Below, piece after piece: positions 18,099 through 27,486 of a stretch of DNA of 64,000 nucleotides. The position numbers were made by a program, and so were the translations under genes. Numbering within the stretch: position 1 is the stretch's first letter; each line of letters opens with the position of its first letter. The notes beneath the pieces were generated by a model. It saw only the letters and a list, made by a program, of their open reading frames with translations, had not been told where the DNA came from and searched no databases. Origin of the DNA: Leptolyngbyaceae cyanobacterium C42_A2020_001 (GTDB lineage: Bacteria; Cyanobacteriota; Cyanobacteriia; Leptolyngbyales; Leptolyngbyaceae); NCBI GenBank assembly GCA_015272515.1, contig JACYLN010000107.1, forward strand, positions 1 to 64,000, in the 5' to 3' direction.

Positions 18099-19463
18099 AT
18101 GGGACGAATTTTTGTTGCCGCGGGATACAGCAGTTTAGAGAGTCGTCGGCTAGATGGGGTTGGAGCCGCATCGGTAAAAGATGTGGTGACCATTCGAGAC
18201 CTGGTCGTGACCGATCTACGATCGCGCGGTTTTGAGGTGATAGCAGTACCGGATGAGTTAGGAGAAGACCAAACCATTCACTGGATTAATAGCCGCGATC
18301 GCGCCGGAGACATTGCCCTGGACATCTATGCCAGCGCTCACACTAACCCAGTCATGCGGGGAACCGGAGTGTACTACATCGCCAACAACAGCGAACGCAA
18401 GCAGCACGCTGATTTGATTCTGCTGGCATTAACCCGTCACCTGCCGCAACTGTTGATTCGAGGAGCACAGCCCGACACCACTTCCGACTTGGGACAGCTC
18501 AGCTTTTGTCGCCAATTGGTGCCGCCTTCGCTCTACTTACAACTTGGATTTCTCACAAATCTAGACGATCGCACCCTGATTCAGCATCAGCGGCAGGAGA
18601 TTGCTCGTGGGATTGCGGATGGCTTAGCCGCCTGGAGCCGAGTCGTATCAGAGGGAACATCACCGTCCGCGGCAATCGGGCAAACGGCTGTACCACCATC
18701 TACTATCCCAGTTCCCGTGAATATCAATGTCAACGGTCGAATTTATAGCGAACTGGGGGTGATGGTGAACGGCAACGCCTATATTCCGGTAGACCTGGCA
18801 GATCGATTGGGCATGAAATTGACTAGTGCTCGGGAGCAGCGACGCTTGTCTCATGGCAATGTGGTGTATATCAAGGCGATCGAGTTACGCGAGTCTGACA
18901 TATCAGTTACCTGGAACTACGCCACTCGAACTGTCAACATTCGTTCAATCTTGCAAATTTGTCGCCCATTTCGCGAAATCACTGGACGTGGCTACACAAC
19001 CGAAGTGCAAATGCTGATGTTTTTAAAAGCCAACAACGAGATGGGATTGTCCCAGTTTCCGGACGTGGCACGGCTGTATCGAGATGAAGGGGCAAACGAG
19101 GGCATTCGCTATGATGTTGCCTTCGCTCAAATGTGTGTGGAAACGGACTTTCTACGGTTTGGCGGGATGACCAAGCCCAACCAAAATAACTTTGGTGGGC
19201 TGGGAGCGGTGGGCAGCAATCCGGAGGGTGCCAGCTTTCCTAGTGCACGGATTGGGGTACGTGCCCACATTCAACATCTCAAAGCTTACGCAAACAATGA
19301 GCCACTACGGGAGGAGATTGTAGATCCCCGATTTAACTTGGTGACCCGGGGAATTGCCCCCTCCATTGAAGATTTAACAGGACGTTGGTCGGCTGACCCG
19401 AACTACAGCGATCGCATCTTGTCTGTACTACGTCAGCTCTACGAAGCGGCTGGTTTGTTGTAG
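18099..19463 (+). CDS. Cell-wall protein: degenerate Amidase_3 domain fused to glucosaminidase
   Basis: Residues ~1-180 fold like Amidase_3 N-acetylmuramoyl-L-alanine amidases (GRIFVAAGY, YASAHTNP, LGFLTN), residues ~205-285 resemble a copper-amine-oxidase-like peptidoglycan-binding N-domain, and ~290-450 are a mannosyl-glycoprotein endo-beta-N-acetylglucosaminidase-type domain with a conserved glutamate (FAQMCVETDFLRFGG). Usual amidase zinc ligands are missing: the DPGHGG histidine is replaced (AAGYSS) and the EVGFLSN glutamate is Gln (LQLGFLTN). The amidase half may be non-catalytic. No signal peptide is seen. The ATG at 18099, with AAGGGG upstream, is preferred to the TTG at 18093. Confidence 0.8.
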   Translation: MGRIFVAAGYSSLESRRLDGVGAASVKDVVTIRDLVVTDLRSRGFEVIAVPDELGEDQTIHWINSRDRAGDIALDIYASAHTNPVMRGTGVYYIANNSERKQHADLILLALTRHLPQLLIRGAQPDTTSDLGQLSFCRQLVPPSLYLQLGFLTNLDDRTLIQHQRQEIARGIADGLAAWSRVVSEGTSPSAAIGQTAVPPSTIPVPVNINVNGRIYSELGVMVNGNAYIPVDLADRLGMKLTSAREQRRLSHGNVVYIKAIELRESDISVTWNYATRTVNIRSILQICRPFREITGRGYTTEVQMLMFLKANNEMGLSQFPDVARLYRDEGANEGIRYDVAFAQMCVETDFLRFGGMTKPNQNNFGGLGAVGSNPEGASFPSARIGVRAHIQHLKAYANNEPLREEIVDPRFNLVTRGIAPSIEDLTGRWSADPNYSDRILSVLRQLYEAAGLL

Positions 19464-19493
19464 TTGAGGTAAGTTTCACCCCCCTCCAATACC

Positions 19494-20306
19494 TTAAATA
19501 AAGACGCGATGCTGCAAAGAGGGCATTTGACGGCGGACTTGTTCTAAACGCGTGGGTTCAATACTGGCGATCGCCACTCCGGGTTTGTCGCCCGCATCAG
19601 CAAGAACCGTGCCCCAGGGGTCAACGATCATGGCGTGTCCGTGGGTTTGGCGCATGGCGTAGTGATGCCCGGTTTGCGCTGGAGCAATGATGTAGCAAGT
19701 ATTTTCAATCGCTCGTGCCTGGAGCAACACTTGCCAGTGGTCTTTACCTGTAAAGGCAGTGAAAGCAGCCGGAACAAAGAGCACTTCTGCCCCCATTTGA
19801 GATAGGTGACGATAAAGTTCCGGGAAGCGCACATCGTAACAAACCGATAGTCCCAAATTTCCTAACTCTTTGGAGGGATGAATCGGCGGCATTTTCATTC
19901 CTGCCAGCACAGTACCCGATTCGCGATAGGTATTGCCGTCAGGGACATTGACATCAAACAAATGAACTTTTTCATACCGTGCTAAATCGTCTCCATTAGG
20001 ACCAATTAACAACGCCGTGTTGTAAACTTTACCGTTGCTCACCGGAACGGGGAAACCACCCCCCAAAATGGTGACCTGGAAGCGTTGCGCCATTGTCCGC
20101 AAAAACTTTTCACTTTCATGCGCGATCGCCTCAGCTTGCGCTAACTTTTCGTGTTCCTCACCCAGAAACGAAAAATTTTCTGGCAAGCCGATCAGTTCGG
20201 CTCCCTGGCGTACCGCCAGATCAATTAATTCTTCCGCCTGCACCAGATTTTTCTGGAGATCAGGGACACTCGTCATTTGAATGGCAGCCGCCAGGTAAGA
20301 CTTCAT
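19494..20306 (-). CDS. Carbon-nitrogen hydrolase, Nit1/omega-amidase-like
   Basis: A nitrilase-superfamily amidase. The Glu-Lys-Cys triad is Glu43 (GLPENF), Lys113 (YEKVHLFDV) and Cys156 (LSVCYDVRFPELYR). The YDVRFPELYRHL motif and HGHAMIVDPWG are typical of the Nit1/Nit2 branch, which hydrolyses deaminated glutathione or alpha-keto-acid amides (repair or salvage role). 270 residues is full length. It converges on the cell-wall gene with a 30-base gap. Confidence 0.9.
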   Translation of the reverse strand: MKSYLAAAIQMTSVPDLQKNLVQAEELIDLAVRQGAELIGLPENFSFLGEEHEKLAQAEAIAHESEKFLRTMAQRFQVTILGGGFPVPVSNGKVYNTALLIGPNGDDLARYEKVHLFDVNVPDGNTYRESGTVLAGMKMPPIHPSKELGNLGLSVCYDVRFPELYRHLSQMGAEVLFVPAAFTAFTGKDHWQVLLQARAIENTCYIIAPAQTGHHYAMRQTHGHAMIVDPWGTVLADAGDKPGVAIASIEPTRLEQVRRQMPSLQHRVFI

Positions 20307-20719
20307 ACACCGAACCTTAGAACGTGGAAAAATGGGATGGGATAATCACAGGGCTAAGGGTTAAACACTTTCCAGGTGCAGTGTCATCTGTGCCATTTCC
20401 GCGATAGATGACATTGCACATCGCCAAGTCAAGAAACTTTTTTCCATTAAAGCAACTCAGCCTGAAGAATTGACTCGCTGATTACGTTTTTTTCCTGGCT
20501 ATTTCTACATCAGCAGAAACGCCAGTGTAAGTCCTCACAGTCAAAACGCCCTGTTTAGAGCCATAGCCATGTTCAGGGTAGTTAATCTAGGACTGATTAA
20601 AGACAGTTTACTGCGTTGATTGACCCGCCCATTCTCAATCGTTTAGGAATCTTGGGAATGGATCACTCTCGCCACACAGCCACTTTCTACAACAGCGTGG
20701 TTTGCTGGCGCTTACTACC
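20307..20719. other. Intergenic region, nothing recognised
   Basis: 413 bases between the nitrilase gene and a small Cys/His-rich gene. I see no tRNA, no repeat and no supported open frame. It contains the nitrilase promoter region. Confidence 0.5.
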
Positions 20720-21013
20720 TCAACGCGCCTCACACCAATCTGGACAAACGTCACTGGTTTGCCATCCATAGGGATGGAACCCACAAACAAGCGTGGTGCG
20801 ATTCTCGCGCGTGTATCCGTAGGCAACGCCATGATAGTGAGCGCAGCCTTGACACGCTTTGGGGCGAGACAAACTCCGGTCGATGAAACCAAGCTGCGAT
20901 CGCAGAATATGGCGTTTACTCTGCATCCGATGCCACTGAGCGTGATCAGCTTTGCGGAAAAAGTAGTGGATTTTGCCAAACGGATATTGGGCGGCGTTCA
21001 TGGCAGTGTGCAT
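20720..21013 (-). CDS. Small cyanobacterial Cys/His-rich protein
   Basis: 97 residues. The C-terminal half has the pattern CxxCxxYHGxxY, then VCGFHPYG, then CPDW, which I recognise as a recurrent small protein of cyanobacteria with no known role. The three cysteines before and in HPYG plus the CPDW cysteine could bind a metal. The N-terminal half is basic and not conserved-looking, so the true start may be further in. It stands alone, 160 bases downstream of the WD40 kinase stop on the same strand. Confidence 0.7.
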   Translation of the reverse strand: MHTAMNAAQYPFGKIHYFFRKADHAQWHRMQSKRHILRSQLGFIDRSLSRPKACQGCAHYHGVAYGYTRENRTTLVCGFHPYGWQTSDVCPDWCEAR

Positions 21014-21175
21014 AGGGTCTAATTATTAGACTACCCACATTTACTCCCTAAGTTCTTCATCCCTGAAGAATAACTACACAAGACTTATTTTGTTTGAGTT
21101 CAATACATTCTGTTGAATCAGGTGCGGGGGATGGAGTGTGGATTATTCCCTAAACCCTGAACCTTAGACCCTCAA

Positions 21176-23194
21176 TTAAGCAATCTGCCAAATCTTCACG
21201 GTCGTATCGGAACTGGCACTGGCAACCCGTCGCCCATCGGGGCTAATGCTAACAGCATTGACTGAGCTAATGTGGTCTGCTAGCGTTCCTTTTAACTCTC
21301 CTGTTTCCACATTCCAGAGCTTCAGCGTTGTGTCGCTGCTGCCGCTCACCAGGAGTTTGCCATTGCTGTTGAGGGCAATCGCATTCACCGAGTCGGTATG
21401 CCCTGTTAAGGTGCGAATTACTTCGCCTTTGTCGATATTCCAGAGTTTGATGGTTTTATCTTTGCTGGCACTAATCAGGGTGTTACCGTTGGGAGTGATC
21501 GCGATCGCATTTACCGCACTGTAATGACTTTTGGCAAACGTCCGAACCAGCGCTCCCGTTCTTAAACTCCACAGCTTAATCTGATTGTCTAACCCGCCAC
21601 TAGCAAGCATTTGTCCATCCGGGCTAATCGCCACCGCCCGAATCATTCCTGCCAAATTAGAAAACACCTGTAATGGCTCCCCAGTTCCCAATTTCCAGAC
21701 TCTAGCCGTTCGGTCTTCGCCACCGCTTGCCAGCAACTGTCCCCCCGCATGAATGACCACCGCATTTACATCTCGTGAATGACCACTGAGCGTTTGCAGC
21801 AGGGCACCCGTCGCTAAATTCCAGACTTTGAGTGTGTGATCGTCGCTGCCGCTGATCAAAATTTGGCAATCTGGGCTAATCGCTAAACAGTTCACAGGTT
21901 TGGTGTGTCCCTTCAAGGTCAGCAGCAATTCCCCTGTGCCCAAATCCCAAATCTTAATGGCATCATCCAGTCCACCACTGGCAACCCGCTGCCCATCAGG
22001 ACTAATAGCAACCGCCGTCACCCAGCGAGAATGCCCCGTTAATGTTAATAAGCAACGCCGCCCCTGTGACCCCGATAGGGGCGGATTGGAAGGCGGACTG
22101 GAAACTCTGGGTGCAGACAAAAACGGACGACTAGAGCGTGGTGCAGACGAACCCGAGTTGCTTGAACTCTGGGCTGGTGCAGAGGAGGGAGTTGAGGGTT
22201 TGGGTAAGGGAGATGAGGTGGGCTGTCCAATGCGGGGGGATGATAGAGATGGGGGAGCCGCGCTGATGTTTGGAGTGGAAGCTGCCCCTACAGGACGAGA
22301 CAGCGCCAAGCGTAAATCACGCATGACTGCATCCGCCGATTGATACCGCTCATTCACCAGGTCTTTCAGCATTTTGTTCAAAATATGAGCGATCGCATCA
22401 CTAATGGTGCCACCCTGCTGCATCAACCGTTCTCGCCACAGCCAGCAACCCTCCAGCGGATCGTACAGATCATCCGGCTTAGTCTGCGTCAAGAGGTAAA
22501 TACAGGTTGCGCCCAAACTGTAAATGTCACTAGCTGGATACGCCTTGCCGCCTCGCAGTTGCTCCATCGGTGCATAGCCTTCTGTGCCGATTTTGGTACC
22601 TGGTTGGCTGGAAGTTTCAGCAGACAGCAGTTTCGCTACCCCAAAGTCAATCAACACCAGTTTGTTATCGGAGAAGCGGCGAATGATGTTGGAAGGTGTA
22701 ATATCTCGGTGGATCACTTGATGGTCGTGCACAAACTTGAGAACGGGTAGGACTCCCGCCATAATTTCCCGAATCCGTCGCTCACCAAACACCCCATATT
22801 GCGCCAGTTCTTGCAGCAGCGTTTGCCCTTCAATAAATTGTTGGATCAGGTAAAGACGCTGATCGTGCTCAAAATACGCCAGCAGCGTTGGAATTTGGGG
22901 ATGTTCGCCCAATTCGTTGAGCCGTTCGGCTTCTTGTTGAAACAGTTTAACTGCTTTATCAAGGGATTTTGTTCCCTTGACTTGTGGCGAAAATTGCTTG
23001 ATGACACAGCGAGCTGACAGGCGATCCTCATCGACTGACAAGTACGTTCTGCCAAATCCGCCTTGCCCCAAGGGGCGAACCACTCGATAGCGTCCTCGTA
23101 ATAAGTGGGTTAATTTGGAGCCGCAGCTCAGGCAAAATTCGGCATCATCAGGGTTCTGGGGCTGCTGACAATCAGGATTGAGACAACAAGTCAT
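21176..23194 (-). CDS. Ser/Thr protein kinase with zinc ribbon and C-terminal WD40 propeller
   Basis: The 672-residue product begins with a zinc-ribbon-like Cys set (CCLNPDC and CLSC, residues 3-24). A Hanks-type kinase follows: glycine loop GQGGFG (43-48), Lys66, HRDITPSNII, DFG. A Pro/Ser-rich linker (about 290-375) leads to seven WD40 repeats (LLTLTGHSRWVTAVAIS, IKIWDLGTG and so on) that close a propeller. This PknD/WD40 build is common in filamentous cyanobacteria; targets are unknown. I start at the ATG at 23194; a GTG at 23203 is also possible. A 69-bp hairpin element lies ~105 bases upstream. Confidence 0.93.
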   Translation of the reverse strand: MTCCLNPDCQQPQNPDDAEFCLSCGSKLTHLLRGRYRVVRPLGQGGFGRTYLSVDEDRLSARCVIKQFSPQVKGTKSLDKAVKLFQQEAERLNELGEHPQIPTLLAYFEHDQRLYLIQQFIEGQTLLQELAQYGVFGERRIREIMAGVLPVLKFVHDHQVIHRDITPSNIIRRFSDNKLVLIDFGVAKLLSAETSSQPGTKIGTEGYAPMEQLRGGKAYPASDIYSLGATCIYLLTQTKPDDLYDPLEGCWLWRERLMQQGGTISDAIAHILNKMLKDLVNERYQSADAVMRDLRLALSRPVGAASTPNISAAPPSLSSPRIGQPTSSPLPKPSTPSSAPAQSSSNSGSSAPRSSRPFLSAPRVSSPPSNPPLSGSQGRRCLLTLTGHSRWVTAVAISPDGQRVASGGLDDAIKIWDLGTGELLLTLKGHTKPVNCLAISPDCQILISGSDDHTLKVWNLATGALLQTLSGHSRDVNAVVIHAGGQLLASGGEDRTARVWKLGTGEPLQVFSNLAGMIRAVAISPDGQMLASGGLDNQIKLWSLRTGALVRTFAKSHYSAVNAIAITPNGNTLISASKDKTIKLWNIDKGEVIRTLTGHTDSVNAIALNSNGKLLVSGSSDTTLKLWNVETGELKGTLADHISSVNAVSISPDGRRVASASSDTTVKIWQIA

Positions 23195-23298
23195 AATACA
23201 CACGGCACCCAGGCGACGATTACTCTATTTTCACTCAATCACTCAGTTTGAAGCGAGTTTCAGTATAGCCATCGCCGTGTGCAACGTGGCAGAGGCGA

Positions 23299-23367
23299 GT
23301 CAGAAAGCCGACCCAGGCTTAGTATTCGACCAATTTACTTTGTCTTAAACTTTCTGATCAAAGCTAT
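23299..23367. repeat. 69-bp hairpin element, copy A
   Basis: It begins GTCAGAAAGCC and ends CAAAGCTAT, with arms that pair (GTCAGAAAG with CTTTCTGAT, using one G-U wobble). The same length and about 70% identity to copy B at 36091-36159, with both ends nearly identical. It lies upstream of the WD40 kinase gene. Confidence 0.75.
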
Positions 23368-23447
23368 ATTCATCACTTTACAGCGATCGCAGATGCCATA
23401 GATTTCAAATCAGGAGTCGGCATTGGTTCGCCTCAAACTATCGGGCG

Positions 23448-23714
23448 TTAGTACTCCAAAAACAAGGTATTGAAGTTCTCGGTTGAGACAGCGTTTGCAG
23501 ACTGAGTTCTGCTTTTTCCTTGAGGCACCCCTGCTCGAAGCTGATGCGCCGCCTCATCTGCTGCGGCTGTCTGCTGATCGAGCACTTCCAGCCGCTTGAT
23601 GATGCGATCGCGTCGCTGCTCCAACGCCTCCAATTCTTGTTCCAGCCGTTTACGCTCAGTTACCAGCTTGTAGATATCCAAATAGGCTGCTGCCTCCGTT
23701 TTTTGGCGAGGCAT
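23448..23714 (-). CDS. Short coiled-coil protein, function unknown
   Basis: 88 residues from the ATG at 23714 (MPRQKTEAAAYLDIYKL). Residues ~15-50 are a heptad-patterned charged helix (ERKRLEQELEALEQRRDRI). Similar short cyanobacterial proteins with an IYKLxxEKxRLxxEL core are sometimes annotated as gas-vesicle-associated; I cannot confirm this and there are no other gas-vesicle genes here. A longer in-frame start at 23762 is less likely. Confidence 0.55.
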   Translation of the reverse strand: MPRQKTEAAAYLDIYKLVTERKRLEQELEALEQRRDRIIKRLEVLDQQTAAADEAAHQLRAGVPQGKSRTQSANAVSTENFNTLFLEY

Positions 23715-23936
23715 AGTGCTGACTTTTGAACGAATCGGTGGTGAGGAATGGTGGGGGCGCATAAAAAAGCCTTGAATTAGTGAATTTAAAGTTCCCCATT
23801 TTCGGAAAAATCATGCAGAGTTTGAAAAGAGAAAAAAGAGGCAAAGTCGAGAGCAATACACTAATGCCTGCGATCGCGCCTGGTTCCCAGGGAACACTAA
23901 CGATAAAGCCGCTTTCAACCAACAAGGATATTGATC

Positions 23937-25127
23937 ATGGCTCTGAACGTTGCATACCTGTCTCAGGGGAAGTTGTACCTCAAGTTGGGAGATGCCTCAG
24001 TGCAAGAGGTCGAGAGTCAGTTTGGGCAAACGGTACAGGAGAGAGTGTTACAAATCAAAAAGCGGAATAGCTGGAAAGACCAGGGCATGATGGCAGGGCT
24101 GTTTCCGCCCGAAATTCTGCAAGAGATTGAACGGCAGAATTCCAGTGCGCCGCCAATCTCCGTAACTAGCCTGTGTCGTGGCTTGGATAACAAGCTATTT
24201 TACGCTTTAGAAGTAGGAGACGTTGGTGGCATCTTTAAGCTAGATCAGGCAAGCAACCGGGAAGACCGCTTATTTCACAGCAATGACTTTCGCGTTCATT
24301 ATTTGAGCCTCCATCCAGATGGTCAGCAAATTGCCTGCACCACGATTTACAAAACCGGGGTAGCAAATATTGCTGTCATGCCCGTGGATGGCATTCGTCC
24401 TCGCGATATAACCGAAGGCGATTCCTTAGATTTAGCACCACGATGGGTACCGGGTGGGGGACGGGCGATTGTGTTTCAGTCGGCGGGTATTGGGCGCGAT
24501 CGCAACGGGCTTGCCCGCGAACAAGGTCCTTTTTCCATCGAAAAGTTGGATTTTGACAAACAAGATATGGAATGTCTTGCCGCCGACCCCAAATACGACT
24601 TCCTGGGACCCCAAATGACGGCGGATGGCACCTTGTACTACATCCGTCGCCCCTACCGTGCCACCCAGCGACGCATGACTCCCTGGCAAGTGATTAAAGA
24701 TATTGTGCTGATGCCTGTGCGGCTGGTGTATGCCATTTTTCAGTGGCTCAATTTCTTCACCCAGCGCTATACCGGGAAGCCCTTAACGATTGCGGGGATG
24801 CCCAAGTCCGTTGATGCTCAAAAGCTGGTGGAGATCTGGGGCAACGCGATCGATCCGGTCAAAGCTTTGCAAGAGAACCGCAAGTTTGGAGATTTAGATG
24901 CGCCGCCTTTAGTACCGCGATCGTGGCAACTTATGCGTCAACATCCCAACAGTGAAGCTGAAATCATTGCCGAAAGCGTCCTCTCCTACGATTTAACTGC
25001 CGATGGGTTGATTGTTTATACCAACGGCAGCGGCATTTATTCGCTTAAACCGGGAGCCGTCCCTAATCGCATCCACGTTGGCAGCTTAATTGAGCAAGTC
25101 ACCCTGGTTGGCTCAAGCCAGGAGTGA
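23937..25127 (+). CDS. TolB-like/PD40 beta-propeller protein, conserved in cyanobacteria
   Basis: 396 residues from the ATG at 23937, which has AAGGA eight bases upstream. Several PD40-type blades can be seen (VHYLSLHPDGQQIACTTIYK, LAPRWVPGGGRAIVFQSAG, LGPQMTADGTLYYIRR, LSYDLTADGLIVYTNG). A hydrophobic segment near residues 250-275 (PVRLVYAIFQWLNFF) interrupts the propeller and may lie against or in a membrane. No signal peptide. Role unknown. It is divergent from the coiled-coil gene. Confidence 0.75.
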   Translation: MALNVAYLSQGKLYLKLGDASVQEVESQFGQTVQERVLQIKKRNSWKDQGMMAGLFPPEILQEIERQNSSAPPISVTSLCRGLDNKLFYALEVGDVGGIFKLDQASNREDRLFHSNDFRVHYLSLHPDGQQIACTTIYKTGVANIAVMPVDGIRPRDITEGDSLDLAPRWVPGGGRAIVFQSAGIGRDRNGLAREQGPFSIEKLDFDKQDMECLAADPKYDFLGPQMTADGTLYYIRRPYRATQRRMTPWQVIKDIVLMPVRLVYAIFQWLNFFTQRYTGKPLTIAGMPKSVDAQKLVEIWGNAIDPVKALQENRKFGDLDAPPLVPRSWQLMRQHPNSEAEIIAESVLSYDLTADGLIVYTNGSGIYSLKPGAVPNRIHVGSLIEQVTLVGSSQE

Positions 25128-25149
25128 GAAACCAGAAGGATTGTAAATT

Positions 25150-25248
25150 GTTGATATTTGATTGCAGATTCAGCAAAAAAGTCAGGAATTACCAATCACC
25201 CATTAACCCATCCTCAATCTGCAATCCCCAATCTCCAATCTCTGCTTC
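25150..25248. repeat. Simple-sequence filler between convergent genes
   Basis: GATTGCAGATTCAGC, CCATCCTCAATCTGCAATCCC and CAATCTCCAATCTCTGC pieces, the same vocabulary as the filler in priA and near yraN. It fills the gap between the propeller gene and the histidine kinase stop. Confidence 0.65.
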
Positions 25249-27126
25249 CTACAGCAACAAATCCAACCCATCTGTCGCTTGCGTCGTGATCATCACTGGT
25301 TCCTGATATAACGGCACTGTGAACGTCACCGTTGAACCCAGCCCCTCGCCCATACTATAGAAGTTGACTACACCGCCCATTGCCTCTACCAACTTCTGTG
25401 AGATGGCGAGACCTAAGCCGGTGCCCCCATACTGCCGCGTGCGTGATCCATCTACCTGGCTGAACGATTGAAACAGCTTGTCTTGCTTGTCTAAAGAAAC
25501 CCCGATACCAGTATCGGCAACGCGAACTTTAGCAGAACCGGGCAGTTCTTGCCCTTGCACAGTTACCTTTTTCTTGATGATTTCAACGCTGACTGTTACG
25601 CCACCTTCGTGAGTGAACTTGATGGCATTGCCGACTAAATTCAGCATGACTTGCAGCAAGCGCTGATAGTTGCCATAGAGGATGATTTCATCATCGGTTG
25701 GCGGTTTTTGAATCTCAAAGCTGAGATTTTTCTGCCGCACCTGAGTAGTGATGAAATCTTCTACATCGTTGAGCAGTTCACTTAGTTTGACGGGGCTTAG
25801 CTCAATTTGCAGCTTGCCTGCCTCGATCTTGGCAATATCTAGAATGTCGTTGATGATGCTGAGTAGGTGTAGCGCCGAGCGGTATGCCTCGCCGATAAAT
25901 TCTTGCTGCTCTTCGGGGTCGTCTGCCATCCCATCCAGGATCAGCTTGAGAAAGCCGATCATGCCGTTGAGGGGGGTTCGCAATTCGTGAGAAGTGTTGG
26001 CGAGGAATTCGCTTTTCAGGCGAGAGGCTTCTTCTGCCTGCCGTCTGGCTTCTTCTAAATCTCGCTGTTTTTGTAGAAGGTTGCTGTTGGCGCGTTGCAG
26101 TTCGGTGGCAAGGGCTTGGCTGGCCGCAATCAAGTTGGCGTGAGCGATCGCCGTTCCTACCTGGTCAGCCAACTCCTGCACAAACTCCAGTTCAATCTCT
26201 GTCCAGCGGCGAGGTTGGTCATCCTGATAGAGCACGATCAACCCGTTAGGTTGGTCCTGATAACAGGTCGTGACAACCAGCATAGAGTGAACGATCAGGC
26301 TGCGTAGGGTAACTGGTTCATCTAGGGCATCAATATCGGCTTTGCTGCGCTGGCTTCTGACGTTGATTGGCTTGAGGGTGGCGATCGCCGATCGCAGGTC
26401 AGGGTCTTCGGCAACCGAAAACGTCAACCCTACCATCGGGCAAAGCACCCCCCGGCAATATTCTGCTGCCACGTTCACCATCGGTTCATCGGGCTGGTAA
26501 GAGCAGACAATGCAGCGACTGACTCCCAAAACTTCCCCCAACCCCTCTACCGTCTGCTGCCAAATGGTGGGCAAATCCAGGGTACGGCGAATGTTCCAGG
26601 CAATTTGGGTTAGCAGCTTGTGGTGGCGATCGGCACTAATCGACAGTTCCGGCTCTTTCTCGTGCGAAGTTAGCTTGGTAGGCAAAACAGCTTCTTCAGC
26701 CGCAAAACCTCCGCCCTTGTGACGCTTCGGTTTTGGCATGTGCAGTCTACCAGTCACCATCACAGTTGTAGGTACCCGATCTGGCAACAGCACCGGACTC
26801 ATCACCAGATCCAGCGGAATCAGTTGCTCCCCGTAATGAAATTGAGCACTGAACTGCTGAGCCAGACGCGTGGAGAGTACTTCTTGAATTCGAGCCAGGT
26901 AAGGCTTTGGTTCTACCGGGCTAAACACGGCAGCTAGTGGGCTACCAACTATTTTCTCTGACTGGATGTTGTAGCAGTCTGCCGCTTTCCAGAAGAAGGA
27001 GAGGTATTGCCCTTCTGAATTGTGGGTAAAAACGATTTCAGCCGGATAGTCATGAGAGGATGCCAACGTTGCCGTAAGCTCGTTGTTAGTTGACAGAGTT
27101 GATGGATCGTTCACAGGAGGAGTCAT
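25249..27126 (-). CDS. GAF-domain sensor histidine kinase
   Basis: 625 residues from the ATG at 27126; a TTG at 27207 would add 27. The order is a PAS-like N-terminal region (about 20-125), a GAF domain (about 175-325), a short coiled coil, HisKA with the phospho-acceptor His380 (TSHELRTPLNG) and the HATPase_c domain (N box GNAIKFTHEGG, then DTGIGVSL and GGTGLGLAI). No transmembrane helices or receiver domain, so it is a cytoplasmic sensor. No response regulator is adjacent; the input is unknown. Confidence 0.92.
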   Translation of the reverse strand: MTPPVNDPSTLSTNNELTATLASSHDYPAEIVFTHNSEGQYLSFFWKAADCYNIQSEKIVGSPLAAVFSPVEPKPYLARIQEVLSTRLAQQFSAQFHYGEQLIPLDLVMSPVLLPDRVPTTVMVTGRLHMPKPKRHKGGGFAAEEAVLPTKLTSHEKEPELSISADRHHKLLTQIAWNIRRTLDLPTIWQQTVEGLGEVLGVSRCIVCSYQPDEPMVNVAAEYCRGVLCPMVGLTFSVAEDPDLRSAIATLKPINVRSQRSKADIDALDEPVTLRSLIVHSMLVVTTCYQDQPNGLIVLYQDDQPRRWTEIELEFVQELADQVGTAIAHANLIAASQALATELQRANSNLLQKQRDLEEARRQAEEASRLKSEFLANTSHELRTPLNGMIGFLKLILDGMADDPEEQQEFIGEAYRSALHLLSIINDILDIAKIEAGKLQIELSPVKLSELLNDVEDFITTQVRQKNLSFEIQKPPTDDEIILYGNYQRLLQVMLNLVGNAIKFTHEGGVTVSVEIIKKKVTVQGQELPGSAKVRVADTGIGVSLDKQDKLFQSFSQVDGSRTRQYGGTGLGLAISQKLVEAMGGVVNFYSMGEGLGSTVTFTVPLYQEPVMITTQATDGLDLLL

Positions 27127-27255
27127 CCGAGCTTTGACTGAGAACTGTGAGCTAACGAAACATTCGTTGAGCCAATTGGCAGATGGACACCCATACAATA
27201 GAACCAATCTAGCCTTAAAGCAGGCGATCGCAATCTTTTCTCAAGAAGAAAAACT

Positions 27256-27486
27256 CTAATCGTTCCACTCACCCCGTGGCGGGACAGGCGGATTCCGTTG
27301 CAACGTTCGAGTTAGCTCGTCATCTCGCCGCAGTTCATTTCTAAGCCACTGCCGAACCGCCACCTCAATCACCTTGCTGGGATCATTGGTGAGATGTTTG
27401 ATTTGCTCCAACAGGTCTGGGTCAAGCCGAACCGAAAGTTCCACCTTTTCAGAGGGCGCGGGAGAATGGAGAGCAGATTCATTCAT
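27256..27486 (-). CDS. Ribbon-helix-helix-like small protein
   Basis: 76 residues. VELSVRLDPDLLEQIKHL followed by PSKVIEVAVRQWLRNEL is the beta-strand/two-helix pattern of MetJ/Arc-type DNA-binding domains, as in many antitoxins. No toxin gene is visible on either side, so it may be an orphan regulator. The tail (RNPPVPPRGEWND) is Pro-rich. It is the gene immediately upstream of the histidine kinase on the same strand, with a 130-base gap. Confidence 0.7.
   Translation of the reverse strand: MNESALHSPAPSEKVELSVRLDPDLLEQIKHLTNDPSKVIEVAVRQWLRNELRRDDELTRTLQRNPPVPPRGEWND

Noticed and set aside
22080-22260. Filler insertion in the linker of the WD40 kinase
   Set aside because: Pro/Ser-rich linkers are normal in this family, and I found no exact match to other filler.
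27256-27486. RHH protein as half of a toxin-antitoxin pair
   Set aside because: No toxin-like gene on either side.
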